In this document: one piece after another, positions 8,050-15,223 of the stretch
How positions within the stretch are numbered: position 1 is the first letter of the stretch
Layout: each line of letters starts with the position of its first letter
DNA from: Phycisphaerales bacterium UBA7812
Lineage (GTDB): Bacteria; Planctomycetota; Phycisphaerae; Phycisphaerales; UBA1924
Length of the DNA stretch: 26,569 nt
Assembly (NCBI GenBank): GCA_002480345.1
Contig: DLBY01000028.1
Coordinates: forward strand, 1-26,569
Direction of reading: 5' to 3'
Made by a program: the position numbers and the translations under genes
Notes under the pieces: model-generated
What the model was told of the DNA's origin: nothing
What the model saw: only the letters and a program-made list of their open reading frames with translations
Databases searched by the model: none

Positions 8050-8931
8050 ATGGCTTGCCGCTACCGCATGCTCGCGCTGGATCTGGACGGGACGCTGCTG
8101 GACCGGCGGGGTCGGCTGCACCCCGCGAGCATCGAGGGCGTCAGGCTGGCGCGGGACGCGGGGCTGCGCGTGATGATCTGCACGGGGCGCGGGCTGGTCG
8201 AATCTCGCGCATTCATGGAAGAGCTGGGGATCACCGATCCGGTCGCGGTCGCGGGGGGCGCGATCACGGCGGACCCGGTGAGCGGCGAGACGGTGCACCG
8301 CGTCGCGATGGCGGACAGTCTCACGCGGCTGGTCTGTGAGACGCTGCTCAGCGAGGGGCACGCGCCGCTGGTGCTCAAGGACCCCAGCGCCGCGGGGTTC
8401 GACTACCTCGTTCCCGCGTCGATCGAGCTGGTCGACCCGGTGACGCGCTGGTGGTTCGAGACCAACGCGGTACGCGTGCGGTACGCCTCGTCGATCGACG
8501 AGGACGGGCATCCCGAGCACACGATCCGCGTGGGGATGTGCGCCGATGCGCACGAGGCGGGGCGCGTCGCGGGGGTGGTCGCGCAGCGCGTGGGCGCGCA
8601 GGCTCTGATGCACGCGTTCAAGGCGGTGGTCGGCTCCGACATCACGGGCGGCGCGGAGCGGACGGTGCACATCCTCGAGGCGTTCGACGCGGGGGCGGGC
8701 AAGTGGCCCGCGATCCTGAGGCAGGCGGGGGCGCACGGGATCGAGCCGCGCGAGATCGCGGCGATCGGTGACGAGATCAACGACCTGACGATGATCGAGG
8801 GCGCGGGGCTGGGGGTCGCGATGGGGAACGCGGCGCCGTCGGTGAAGGCGGCGGCGAACCGGGAGACGGGGCACCACGACGCGGGGGGCGCGGGTGACGC
8901 GATCGAGAAGATCCTGAGCGGGGTGTGGTAG
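8050..8931 (+). CDS. Cof-type HAD-family phosphatase
   Basis: HAD-superfamily hydrolase of the Cof/YidA type; relatives dephosphorylate sugar phosphates, nucleotides or cofactor phosphates. Motif I is DLDGT (residues 11-15, nucleophile D11, acid D13). Motif II corresponds to CTGRG near residues 48-52. Motif IV is IGDEIND followed by MIEGAGLGVAMGNA, the usual Cof signature, near residues 238-258. A large C2-type cap lies between them. Length 293 is usual. Its stop (TAG) is immediately followed by the ATG of rsmA, so they are probably cotranscribed. The substrate cannot be predicted. Confidence 0.85.
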   Translation: MACRYRMLALDLDGTLLDRRGRLHPASIEGVRLARDAGLRVMICTGRGLVESRAFMEELGITDPVAVAGGAITADPVSGETVHRVAMADSLTRLVCETLLSEGHAPLVLKDPSAAGFDYLVPASIELVDPVTRWWFETNAVRVRYASSIDEDGHPEHTIRVGMCADAHEAGRVAGVVAQRVGAQALMHAFKAVVGSDITGGAERTVHILEAFDAGAGKWPAILRQAGAHGIEPREIAAIGDEINDLTMIEGAGLGVAMGNAAPSVKAAANRETGHHDAGGAGDAIEKILSGVW

Positions 8932-9783
8932 ATGCCGGCGCCCGCGCTCCGACCCCAGACGCTCGAGGAGATCCGCGCGACGCTGGAGGCGCACGGGTGT
9001 GCGCCGAAGAAGAGCCTTGGGCAGAACTTCCTGATCGACCGGAACCTGGTGTCGAAGCTCGTGGACGAGGCGGGGGTCGGCGAGGGTGATCTCGTGCTTG
9101 AGGTCGGCCCCGGGACGGGCACGCTGACGGGCGAACTGCTCGGGCGCGGGTGCGAGGTCATCGCCTGCGAACTCGACGATGGGCTCGCGCGTGCGAACCG
9201 GGAACGCTTCGGCGGGCAGGCTGGGTTCTCGCTGATCCACGGTGATTGCCTGGCGCGGAAGCGTTCGCTCGCGCCCGAGATCGTGGAGGCGATCGGTGGT
9301 CGGCCGTTCGCGCTGGTCGCGAATCTGCCCTACCAGGCGGCGACGCCCCTGATGCTGACGCTGCTCGCGGACCACCCGGCCTGTTCGGTGATGGCGGTGA
9401 CGATCCAGAAAGAGGTCGCGGACCGGTTGATGGCGACGCCCGGTTCGAAGGCGTACGGCTCGATCGCGGTGGTCGCGCAGGCGGGGGCGCGGGTGTCGCG
9501 GATCGCGAATCTGCCCAACGAGTGCTTCTGGCCCAAGCCCAATGTCACCAGCGCGATGATCCGGATCGCGCGTCGGGATGATCCGCTGACGGGGAATCTG
9601 CGGGGTCTCGCGGAGTTCTGCCAGCGGACCTTCGCGGGGCGGCGCAAGCAACTGGCGGGTCTGCTCAAGAACCTCGGGATGCCGCCTACGGGATGGCCCG
9701 AGAATATCGAGCCCACGGACCGGATCGAGGCGTTGTCGCCCGAGTTGGTCGTCGCTCTGGCATCCGCGTGCGGGGCGCTGTAG
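8932..9783 (+). CDS. rsmA: 16S rRNA (adenine1518/1519-N6)-dimethyltransferase
   Basis: RsmA/KsgA dimethylates two adjacent adenines in the helix 45 loop of 16S rRNA late in small-subunit assembly. The 283-residue product shows the family opening KKSLGQNFLID (residues 26-36), the SAM-binding motif LEVGPGTGTLT (56-66), the acidic E80 after strand 2, and the catalytic NLPY at 131-134. The C-terminal domain includes FCQRTFAGRRKQL. It directly abuts the upstream phosphatase gene. Confidence 0.95.
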   Translation: MPAPALRPQTLEEIRATLEAHGCAPKKSLGQNFLIDRNLVSKLVDEAGVGEGDLVLEVGPGTGTLTGELLGRGCEVIACELDDGLARANRERFGGQAGFSLIHGDCLARKRSLAPEIVEAIGGRPFALVANLPYQAATPLMLTLLADHPACSVMAVTIQKEVADRLMATPGSKAYGSIAVVAQAGARVSRIANLPNECFWPKPNVTSAMIRIARRDDPLTGNLRGLAEFCQRTFAGRRKQLAGLLKNLGMPPTGWPENIEPTDRIEALSPELVVALASACGAL

Positions 9784-9821
9784 GCTGTCACGGGTCGGGA
9801 GAGAGGCCCAAAGGAGGGGCC

Positions 9822-10997
9822 GTGCAGGCTGAGCGTGAAGACCCCATACGCACCGCCGATGCCGCCGCCTCCGGGCCCGGTGGCCCTTCCGAGACCGACG
9901 AGCGCACGATCCAGCTGACGGGAGGCGAGGAGCCTCCGGTGAGCGAACGGAACGGGCGTGCGGGCGGCCCGGTGTACACGACGCGTCGCGAGGTCGAATC
10001 GCTCGGGGTGTCGCTGGGCCCGGCGCTGCACGACGCGTGCGGTGATCGGCTCGGCGACATCGAGTGGTTCCAGAGCGCGTGGCAGAAAAGCGGCGCGGCG
10101 ACGGGGCGGACCTACTGGCGGCTTCCGAACGGGCGGGTGATCGACGCGATCGTGAAGGTTCCGGTGGGGTACCGCGAGTTCTACTGGTCGACTCGGCTGG
10201 GCGAGGTCGATCCGATGTGGTGGGAGAGCGGGGAGTGCCAGCGTTTGCCGGTCCCGCGGATGCTCGCGAGCGGGGTTGAACTGGGCGGGTACGACATCGC
10301 GTGGCTCGTCGAGGAGAAGGTCGCGGGCAAGCCCGTCTCCAAGCGGATGGACAGGGACTCGATCGAGCAACTGTTCTTCGCGGCGGCACGGTTCCATGCG
10401 CGCGCGAGAGAGGTCAAGCCCGCGGAGCGGTCCGCGCCGGCGGGCGAGCCCGACTGGCGGGCGGTGCTGCGGCGCGCGAGGACGCGGTGCATCGATAACA
10501 GAATCGACCAGACGGACGCCTGGGTGAACGCGATCGACGCGGCGGACCGGATCCTCCCGGCGCTGCTCGATCGGTGGCACCGGCGCCCGATGGATACCTG
10601 GTGCCACGGAGACCTGCATCCCGGGAACGCGATGATCCGCGAGGGGTGCATGGACGCGTCGGCGGGGCAGCCGGGTGATCGTCGCTGCGGGGTGCTGATC
10701 GATTTCTCGCTCGTTCACCCGGGGCACTGGGTGGAGGATGCGCTGTATCTCGAGCGGATGTACTGGGGGCACGAGCATCTGCTGTGCGGGATCGAGCCTT
10801 TGCGATGCCTCGCGGAGCATCGCCTGCTGCTCGGCCTGCATGCGGACGGCGTCGACGATGAACTCGCGGATATTCGCCGCCTGCTGATGGGCGTGACGAG
10901 CCCGGCGTTCCTGCATCACGAGAACGATCCGGTGTATCTTGGGGCCGCCCTTGATAAGGCGAATGGCCTTATCCCCCAATTTGGCGGATCTTTGTGA
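9822..10997 (+). CDS. Aminoglycoside-phosphotransferase-fold kinase
   Basis: Member of the APH/choline-kinase-like protein-kinase fold, 391 residues. The catalytic loop HGDLHPGN is at residues 262-269 (base D264, metal ligand N269). The metal-binding LIDFS has D294, followed by the conserved HPGHWVEDALYLE segment. A lysine in IVKVPVG may be the ATP-binding lysine. The first 45 or so residues are low-complexity and probably flexible. GTG 9822 is chosen because AAGGAGG (9811-9817) lies five bases upstream; the frame is open further upstream into rsmA. The substrate is unknown: relatives phosphorylate antibiotics, sugars, choline or thiamine. Position after rsmA suggests a housekeeping rather than resistance role, but this is inference. 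Confidence 0.7.
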   Translation: MQAEREDPIRTADAAASGPGGPSETDERTIQLTGGEEPPVSERNGRAGGPVYTTRREVESLGVSLGPALHDACGDRLGDIEWFQSAWQKSGAATGRTYWRLPNGRVIDAIVKVPVGYREFYWSTRLGEVDPMWWESGECQRLPVPRMLASGVELGGYDIAWLVEEKVAGKPVSKRMDRDSIEQLFFAAARFHARAREVKPAERSAPAGEPDWRAVLRRARTRCIDNRIDQTDAWVNAIDAADRILPALLDRWHRRPMDTWCHGDLHPGNAMIREGCMDASAGQPGDRRCGVLIDFSLVHPGHWVEDALYLERMYWGHEHLLCGIEPLRCLAEHRLLLGLHADGVDDELADIRRLLMGVTSPAFLHHENDPVYLGAALDKANGLIPQFGGSL

Positions 10998-11013
10998 TCT
11001 GTTGGGCGGCGTC

Positions 11014-11041
11014 TTGAAAACGGGGCTGATGCCGCCACAAT
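11014..11041 (+). promoter_or_regulatory. Candidate sigma70-type promoter for the mini-histone/fabZ-like genes
   Basis: TTGAAA (11014-11019) and CACAAT (11036-11041) are separated by 16 bases. They lie in the 159-base gap after the kinase gene, about 115 bases before the GTG of the mini-histone gene. A GC-rich inverted repeat around GGCCGGCGTTGTGGCCGG lies in the presumed leader. Match by eye only. Confidence 0.35.
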
Positions 11042-11156
11042 GCGGAATCGTTTTCTCCGGGGGGACCTGACGGGCCTCCCGTGTGTATCTTCAGCACCAG
11101 ACGCGGGCCGGCGTTGTGGCCGGTCCGTGAAGCACTCGCGAAGAAAGAGGTGACGC

Positions 11157-11336
11157 GTGGACCTGCTCGATCAGATGGCTCAGATGGTTGAATCCGTTCG
11201 CGAGGACTACGGCAAGGCGAAGGGCGGCAACAAGGCGGCGGGCACGCGTGTGCGGAAGACCATGCAGGATGTGAAGAAGCTGGCGCAGGAGATCCGTCAG
11301 GAGATGCTGGAGAGCCGGGATAGCGAGGGGTCGTGA
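11157..11336 (+). CDS. Small histone H1-like (Hc1 N-terminal-type) protein
   Basis: A 59-residue product starting VDLLDQMAQMVESV and continuing GNKAAGTRVRKTMQDV, then KKLAQEIRQEM. It aligns by eye with the N-terminal part of chlamydial Hc1/HctA, including LLESIQ, the GNKAA box, RVR and K-LEK-like residues. The lysine/alanine-rich DNA-binding tail of Hc1 is absent; the protein ends ESRDSEGS. It is predicted to be two helices, possibly a coiled coil. In Hc1 the basic tail drives DNA compaction, so this version may bind a partner, bind DNA weakly, or serve as an accessory nucleoid protein. The GTG start follows AAAGAGG (11144-11150) by six bases. Its TGA overlaps the GTG of the FabZ-like gene (GTGA at 11333). 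Confidence 0.72.
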   Translation: MDLLDQMAQMVESVREDYGKAKGGNKAAGTRVRKTMQDVKKLAQEIRQEMLESRDSEGS

Positions 11337-11860
11337 GCCGGACGAGCACGATGGTCGAGCAGGGTCGTCCGGAGCACGCGATGCTCGTGGACCTGGAGTC
11401 GATCGATCTGGGCGCCACGGTCGCGGACCGTGACGAGATCGGGCGGCTGAACCCGCACCGCCATGAGATGGCGTTGTTGGATGGTGTCGTCTGGGTGAGC
11501 GACGACATGAGCGCGGCCGTTGCGCGGCACCATTGCCGCGACGACGCGTTCTGGGTGTCGGGACACTTCCCGGGTCGCCCGCTCATGCCCGGGGTGCTCC
11601 AGGTGGAGGCGGGCGCGCAGCTCGCGTGCTATCTCTGGAATCGGCAGCAGCCCGTTCCGAAGCTCGCGGCGTTCCTCCGGATCGAGAACGCGGCGTTCCG
11701 TCGTTCGGTCCTTCCCGGGAACGACCTGTTCGTGCTGTGCCGCGAGGTGAAGATGGGGCGCCGTCGCTTTATCAGCGATGTTCAGGGTGTCGTGGGTGAC
11801 CAGATCGCCTTCGAGGCCCGGATCATCGGCATGGCGCTCGACGATCACAAGGCGGAGTGA
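11333..11860 (+). CDS. FabZ-like 3-hydroxyacyl-ACP dehydratase (hotdog fold)
   Basis: A 175-residue hotdog-fold protein of the FabZ/FabA superfamily, which dehydrates 3-hydroxyacyl-ACP in fatty-acid elongation. The substrate-loop segment LNPHRHEMALLD (about residues 39-50) carries a histidine in the position of the FabZ catalytic His. GHFPGRPLMPGVLQVEA (about 77-93) supplies the conserved HFPG loop and the glutamate near the start of the central helix. The extra N-terminal 35 residues are unlike canonical FabZ, so it could serve a specialised lipid pathway. The GTG start overlaps the upstream mini-histone stop by four bases, and the next gene starts two bases after this stop. Confidence 0.8.
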   Translation: MSRTSTMVEQGRPEHAMLVDLESIDLGATVADRDEIGRLNPHRHEMALLDGVVWVSDDMSAAVARHHCRDDAFWVSGHFPGRPLMPGVLQVEAGAQLACYLWNRQQPVPKLAAFLRIENAAFRRSVLPGNDLFVLCREVKMGRRRFISDVQGVVGDQIAFEARIIGMALDDHKAE

Positions 11861-11861
11861 G

Positions 11862-13094
11862 ATGGGCGGGGGTGCGGGCGATCGCTCGACGCCCGGTCCC
11901 TGGCCGCTGCCGATTCGGATCGAATTGAGCGGGACCGCGCCCGTCGAGCGGGCGGAGGCGGCGGAGCGCGGCCTGCGCGCTCGGCCCGGTGTCGCGGTCT
12001 TCGTCGGTTCAGTTGGTGGCAACGACGAGACGATTTCGGTGTCGGCGTGCGGGGACCTCCGGGCGTTCGTCGCGGGGCGGTTGCGCGGCGAGGGACCCCG
12101 CGCGGATCTCTCCGAGGTCGCGGTGCGCGTCGAGGCGTGCGAGTGCGGTTCGGGGTTCGAGGCGGATCTCGCGTGCGACGCGGTGATGCGCGCGCGCACG
12201 CCCGAGGCCGCGGCGCGCGCGGCGGCGTCGCGGGCGGTGTGGTTCGTGCACCTCGACCCTTCGGGCGAGGTGCCGGCGTGCCGCGTCGTGGACGCGTGCG
12301 ACGCTGAGCGTGACCCGGCGACGCTGATCGGCCCGTTTGCGCGCCGGTCGCATGCCGAGGCCTGGGCGGGGATGCTCGATACCCGGTTCGAGTTGTGCCG
12401 CGAGCCCGCGACGCTCGCGAAGCGGCCCGACGCGCAGGCGTGCCCTTACAAGGACATGGGGGCGTGCCCGGCGCCGTGCGACGGGAGCGAGCCGATGGAG
12501 ATCTACCGCGCCCGTGCCGAGTCGGCGCGGGTATTTGACGGATCGCTCGCCGCTTCGGCGCTGGACGCTGTGCGGCGTGAACTCGACGCGGCGGTCGGCG
12601 GGATGGACTTCGAGCGTGCCTCGGATTTGAAGGCGAGCGTCGATGTTCTGTCGCCCGCGTCGGGTGCGTCGTGGGTCTGCACGATGGACCGGTTCGGTGC
12701 GCTGGCGGTGCTCCCCGCGGGGAAGAAGGGCTGGGCGCGGATCGTGGCGCACCGATCGGGGCGGAGCGTTGTGCTCGGGGATGTGCGCGCCGGGGCGGAC
12801 GACCCCGCGGGCGTGATCCTGGACATGCTGTCGCGCTGCGGGTTGCGACGCGGCGCTGAGCGTTGCTTCGGCGCCTCGGCGTCGGACGGCGTGGCGTTGG
12901 TGTTCGCGCACGCTCGGTCGAGCCGAAAAACTCGGGGTCGGATCGTGCCGATCGCGTGGCGCGCGGGCGAGGGGCAGGGCACCGGGTTGCGTTTGGGGCT
13001 GGATCGGGGGCTGGATCCGGGGGTGGATCGTGCCGATCTTGTCCGGGCGGTGCGTCGCGCGGGCGGCGTGGAGGCCGACATCGACGCGGGGTGA
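11862..13094 (+). CDS. UvrC-like protein with degenerate nuclease domain
   Basis: A 410-residue relative of excinuclease subunit UvrC. Residues 155-206 hold the UvrC-type IGPF segment and a cysteine set C179, C194, C202, C206; the last three have the C-x7-C-x3-C spacing of UvrC. A UvrB/UvrC-interaction-like helix pair follows (LDAAVGGMDFERASDLKASVD, about 241-261). The N-terminal segment RPGVAVFVG...ISVSACGDLRAFV (41-70) aligns with the GIY-YIG domain, but both signature tyrosines are replaced (GVA for GVY, VSA for YVG) and the usual lysine is missing. No RNase-H-like 3'... 5' incision domain or helix-hairpin-helix region typical of full UvrC (about 600 residues) is seen. It is therefore probably not an incising nuclease. 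The start ATG 11862 is two bases after the preceding stop. Confidence 0.65.
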   Translation: MGGGAGDRSTPGPWPLPIRIELSGTAPVERAEAAERGLRARPGVAVFVGSVGGNDETISVSACGDLRAFVAGRLRGEGPRADLSEVAVRVEACECGSGFEADLACDAVMRARTPEAAARAAASRAVWFVHLDPSGEVPACRVVDACDAERDPATLIGPFARRSHAEAWAGMLDTRFELCREPATLAKRPDAQACPYKDMGACPAPCDGSEPMEIYRARAESARVFDGSLAASALDAVRRELDAAVGGMDFERASDLKASVDVLSPASGASWVCTMDRFGALAVLPAGKKGWARIVAHRSGRSVVLGDVRAGADDPAGVILDMLSRCGLRRGAERCFGASASDGVALVFAHARSSRKTRGRIVPIAWRAGEGQGTGLRLGLDRGLDPGVDRADLVRAVRRAGGVEADIDAG

Positions 13095-13121
13095 GGGTGT
13101 CTCGCTTGGAAGGACTGGGTG

Positions 13122-14180
13122 ATGACCGAGGCGTACGCGATGGTGTTCGAGCCGATCCTCAAGGAGAAGGTGTGGGGGGGGCGTCGTCTGTCGCGGTACG
13201 GCAAGGCGCTGCCTGTGGAGGCGCGGGTCGGGGAGAGCTGGGAGATCGCGGACCTGGCGAGCACGAGCGCGTCGGGCGGCGGGGGCGGCGCAGCGGTGTC
13301 GGTGATCGCGAACGGCGCGCTGCGCGGGCGCCCGATCGGCGATGCGATCGGGGCGTGGGGCGCGGATCTGCTGGGCGAACGCGGGCTGGCGCGCGGGCGC
13401 GAAGTGGGCGAGCAGACGGGCGCCGGGCGCGTGGTGTTCCCGCTGCTGATCAAGTACCTCGACGCGGGCGAGCACCTGAGCGTGCAGGTGCACCCGAGCC
13501 CCGACTATGCGCGCGCGCACGAGGGGGCGCACCTCAAGACGGAGAGCTGGTTCGTCGTCGAGGCGGAGGAGACGGCGTTGCCCGATGGGGCGCGGGTCGA
13601 ACCCAGCGTGTTCGTGGGGCTCAACGAGGGCGTGGACGAGGCGGCGTTCCGCGCGCACATCGCGGACGGGACCGTTGCGCGCGATCTCCGGGCGCTCGCG
13701 GCGCTCGCCGGGGATTGCCACACGCTCCCGAGCGGGACGGTGCACGCGCTGGGGGGCGGGGTGCTGGTCGCGGAGGTGCAGACGCCCAGCGACACGACCT
13801 TCCGGGTGTACGACTGGCAGCGCGAGTACGGTCGGCCTGATCGAGCGCTGCACATCGACGAGGCGGTCGCGTGCATCGACTTCGGGAGCGCGGGGCGCGG
13901 CGATGGGGCGCCGGTCGTGCGGGCCGGGCAGGGCGGGCGAGCGGCGTGGACGGCGTACTACACGATCGACGCGGTGCACGGCGCGTGTGACCTCGGCGCG
14001 ATGGTCGAGGCGGGCGCCTTCGCGGTCGTGATGGTGACCCGCGGTGAGGGCGAGATCGTCGGCGCGGGAGAAGCGGTCCCGGTCGCGGCGGGCACGACGG
14101 CGCTCGTTCCGGCGGCGTGCGTTCCCGGAGCGAGGCTGGTCGGGGGCGATGCGCTGCTCTCGCTGGTGATCACGCCCTGA
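13122..14180 (+). CDS. manA: Type I mannose-6-phosphate isomerase
   Basis: Zinc enzyme interconverting fructose-6-phosphate and mannose-6-phosphate, feeding GDP-mannose and surface-sugar synthesis. The 352-residue product opens MVFEPILKEKVWGGRRL, typical of the short bacterial class. Zinc ligands are Q122 and H124 in SVQVHP, E141 in KTESW and H208 in SGTVHALG. The VAEVQTPSDTTFRVYDW segment follows. ATG 13122 has GGAAGGA (13108-13114) seven bases upstream; a GTG directly before it (13119) is a minor alternative. Compared with eukaryotic enzymes it lacks the large helical insertion, as usual in this class. Confidence 0.9.
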   Translation: MTEAYAMVFEPILKEKVWGGRRLSRYGKALPVEARVGESWEIADLASTSASGGGGGAAVSVIANGALRGRPIGDAIGAWGADLLGERGLARGREVGEQTGAGRVVFPLLIKYLDAGEHLSVQVHPSPDYARAHEGAHLKTESWFVVEAEETALPDGARVEPSVFVGLNEGVDEAAFRAHIADGTVARDLRALAALAGDCHTLPSGTVHALGGGVLVAEVQTPSDTTFRVYDWQREYGRPDRALHIDEAVACIDFGSAGRGDGAPVVRAGQGGRAAWTAYYTIDAVHGACDLGAMVEAGAFAVVMVTRGEGEIVGAGEAVPVAAGTTALVPAACVPGARLVGGDALLSLVITP

Positions 14181-14237
14181 TCGGGTGTTCCTCGTGGGAT
14201 CAGCCCGGGCGTGCGATCGGGCGGTTAGGATGCGGGC

Positions 14238-14780
14238 ATGAACCAATCGAACCGGAAGAACGCGGGTATCGGGGCCGGAGTTGTCGGGCTGCTGGCGTGC
14301 GGCGTGCTGCTGGGCGGGTGCTCGACGGATGTGAACAGCCGGGCGACGATCGGCGCGGAGCGCGGGTTGCCTGTCTTCGAGGCTAGGGACGCCGCCTTGG
14401 CGATGGGCGACGGCACGACGGGGCGGCTGGATCGCGGGGACTGGGCGGCGGTGGAGTTCCGCGTGCCGGTGGACGGGACGGTGCACGCGCCGCTCTGGAA
14501 GAGCGGCCCCTCGTTCGGCGACGATCACCGGCGCGCGCACGGGCTCTATCCGACGAAGGACTCGGCACTGGAACTGGGCAACGGCGCGGGGGGAGAGGCG
14601 GCGCGGGGGTTCGTCGAGCCCGCGCGGGCGCTCGTCGATCTCGTCGCGATGCCGGTGCGGATGGTGCTCGAGCCCGCGTGGACGAAGACGCAGGGGCCCT
14701 CGATGTACAAGCGGTGGCATTCCGGGGAGTGGCTCGCGGGGCCGCGGCCTGAGCCCTCCGCGGGCGAGAGTGATTCGTGA
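14238..14780 (+). CDS. Predicted lipoprotein of unknown function
   Basis: A 180-residue protein with a positively charged N-terminus, hydrophobic stretch and lipobox LLGGC (C28), so it should be lipidated and anchored in an envelope membrane. The mature part has no domain I recognise. VDLVAMPVRMVLEPAWTKTQG near the C-terminus may form an amphipathic helix. TAGGA lies seven bases before ATG 14238. Its stop overlaps the GTG of the rhodanese gene (GTGA at 14777), suggesting cotranslation. Confidence 0.75.
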   Translation: MNQSNRKNAGIGAGVVGLLACGVLLGGCSTDVNSRATIGAERGLPVFEARDAALAMGDGTTGRLDRGDWAAVEFRVPVDGTVHAPLWKSGPSFGDDHRRAHGLYPTKDSALELGNGAGGEAARGFVEPARALVDLVAMPVRMVLEPAWTKTQGPSMYKRWHSGEWLAGPRPEPSAGESDS

Positions 14781-15211
14781 GCGGGGGGGCTGATCTGTCG
14801 GCGCTCGGTCTGGACGAGCGGGGGGTGCCCCGCGGGAAGCGGCTGCGCGCGGGGATGGAGATCGGGCCGGTGGAGGCGCGGGATCTCATCGCGACGGGGC
14901 TGGGAGCGTCCGACGGCGGTACACCCGGGGTGCTGGTGGTGGATGTCCGCGAGCCCGACGAGTGGAGGATCTGCCGGATCGAGGGCGCGGTGCTCGTCCC
15001 GCTGGGTGAGGTCGAGGAGCGGGCGGAGGAGCTGCTCGACGAGCACGGGATCGACGGGGACACGCCCGTGGTGGTGTATTGCCATCACGGGGTGCGGTCG
15101 CTGACCGCGACGGCGGTGCTGCAGGCGAAGGGCCTGCGCGGGGCGCGGTCGATGGCGGGCGGGATCGACCTGTGGTCGGTCGCGGTGGACCCCGGGGTGG
15201 CGCGCTACTGA
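14777..15211 (+). CDS. Rhodanese-domain protein
   Basis: Single rhodanese domain, 144 residues, with an extra N-terminal 25 or so residues. The nucleophilic cysteine is C102 in the six-residue loop CHHGVR. The conserved D56-V-R58 of VVDVREPDEW and the C-terminal GGIDLWS helix are present. It likely carries a persulfide and transfers sulfur to an acceptor; the partner is unknown. No signal peptide is seen, so it should be cytoplasmic although its coupled neighbour is a lipoprotein. It ends 12 bases from the stop of the convergent dockerin-tailed gene. Confidence 0.87.
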   Translation: MSGGADLSALGLDERGVPRGKRLRAGMEIGPVEARDLIATGLGASDGGTPGVLVVDVREPDEWRICRIEGAVLVPLGEVEERAEELLDEHGIDGDTPVVVYCHHGVRSLTATAVLQAKGLRGARSMAGGIDLWSVAVDPGVARY

Positions 15212-15223
15212 CCCCGGAGCCTG

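Noticed and set aside
7957..10389. An 810-codon open frame on the minus strand
   Set aside because: It is opposite the HAD phosphatase, rsmA and kinase genes, all with clear motifs; the frame shows no domain.
12009..14720. A 903-codon open frame on the minus strand
   Set aside because: It mirrors the UvrC-like, manA and lipoprotein genes and has only repetitive Arg/His/Pro sequence.
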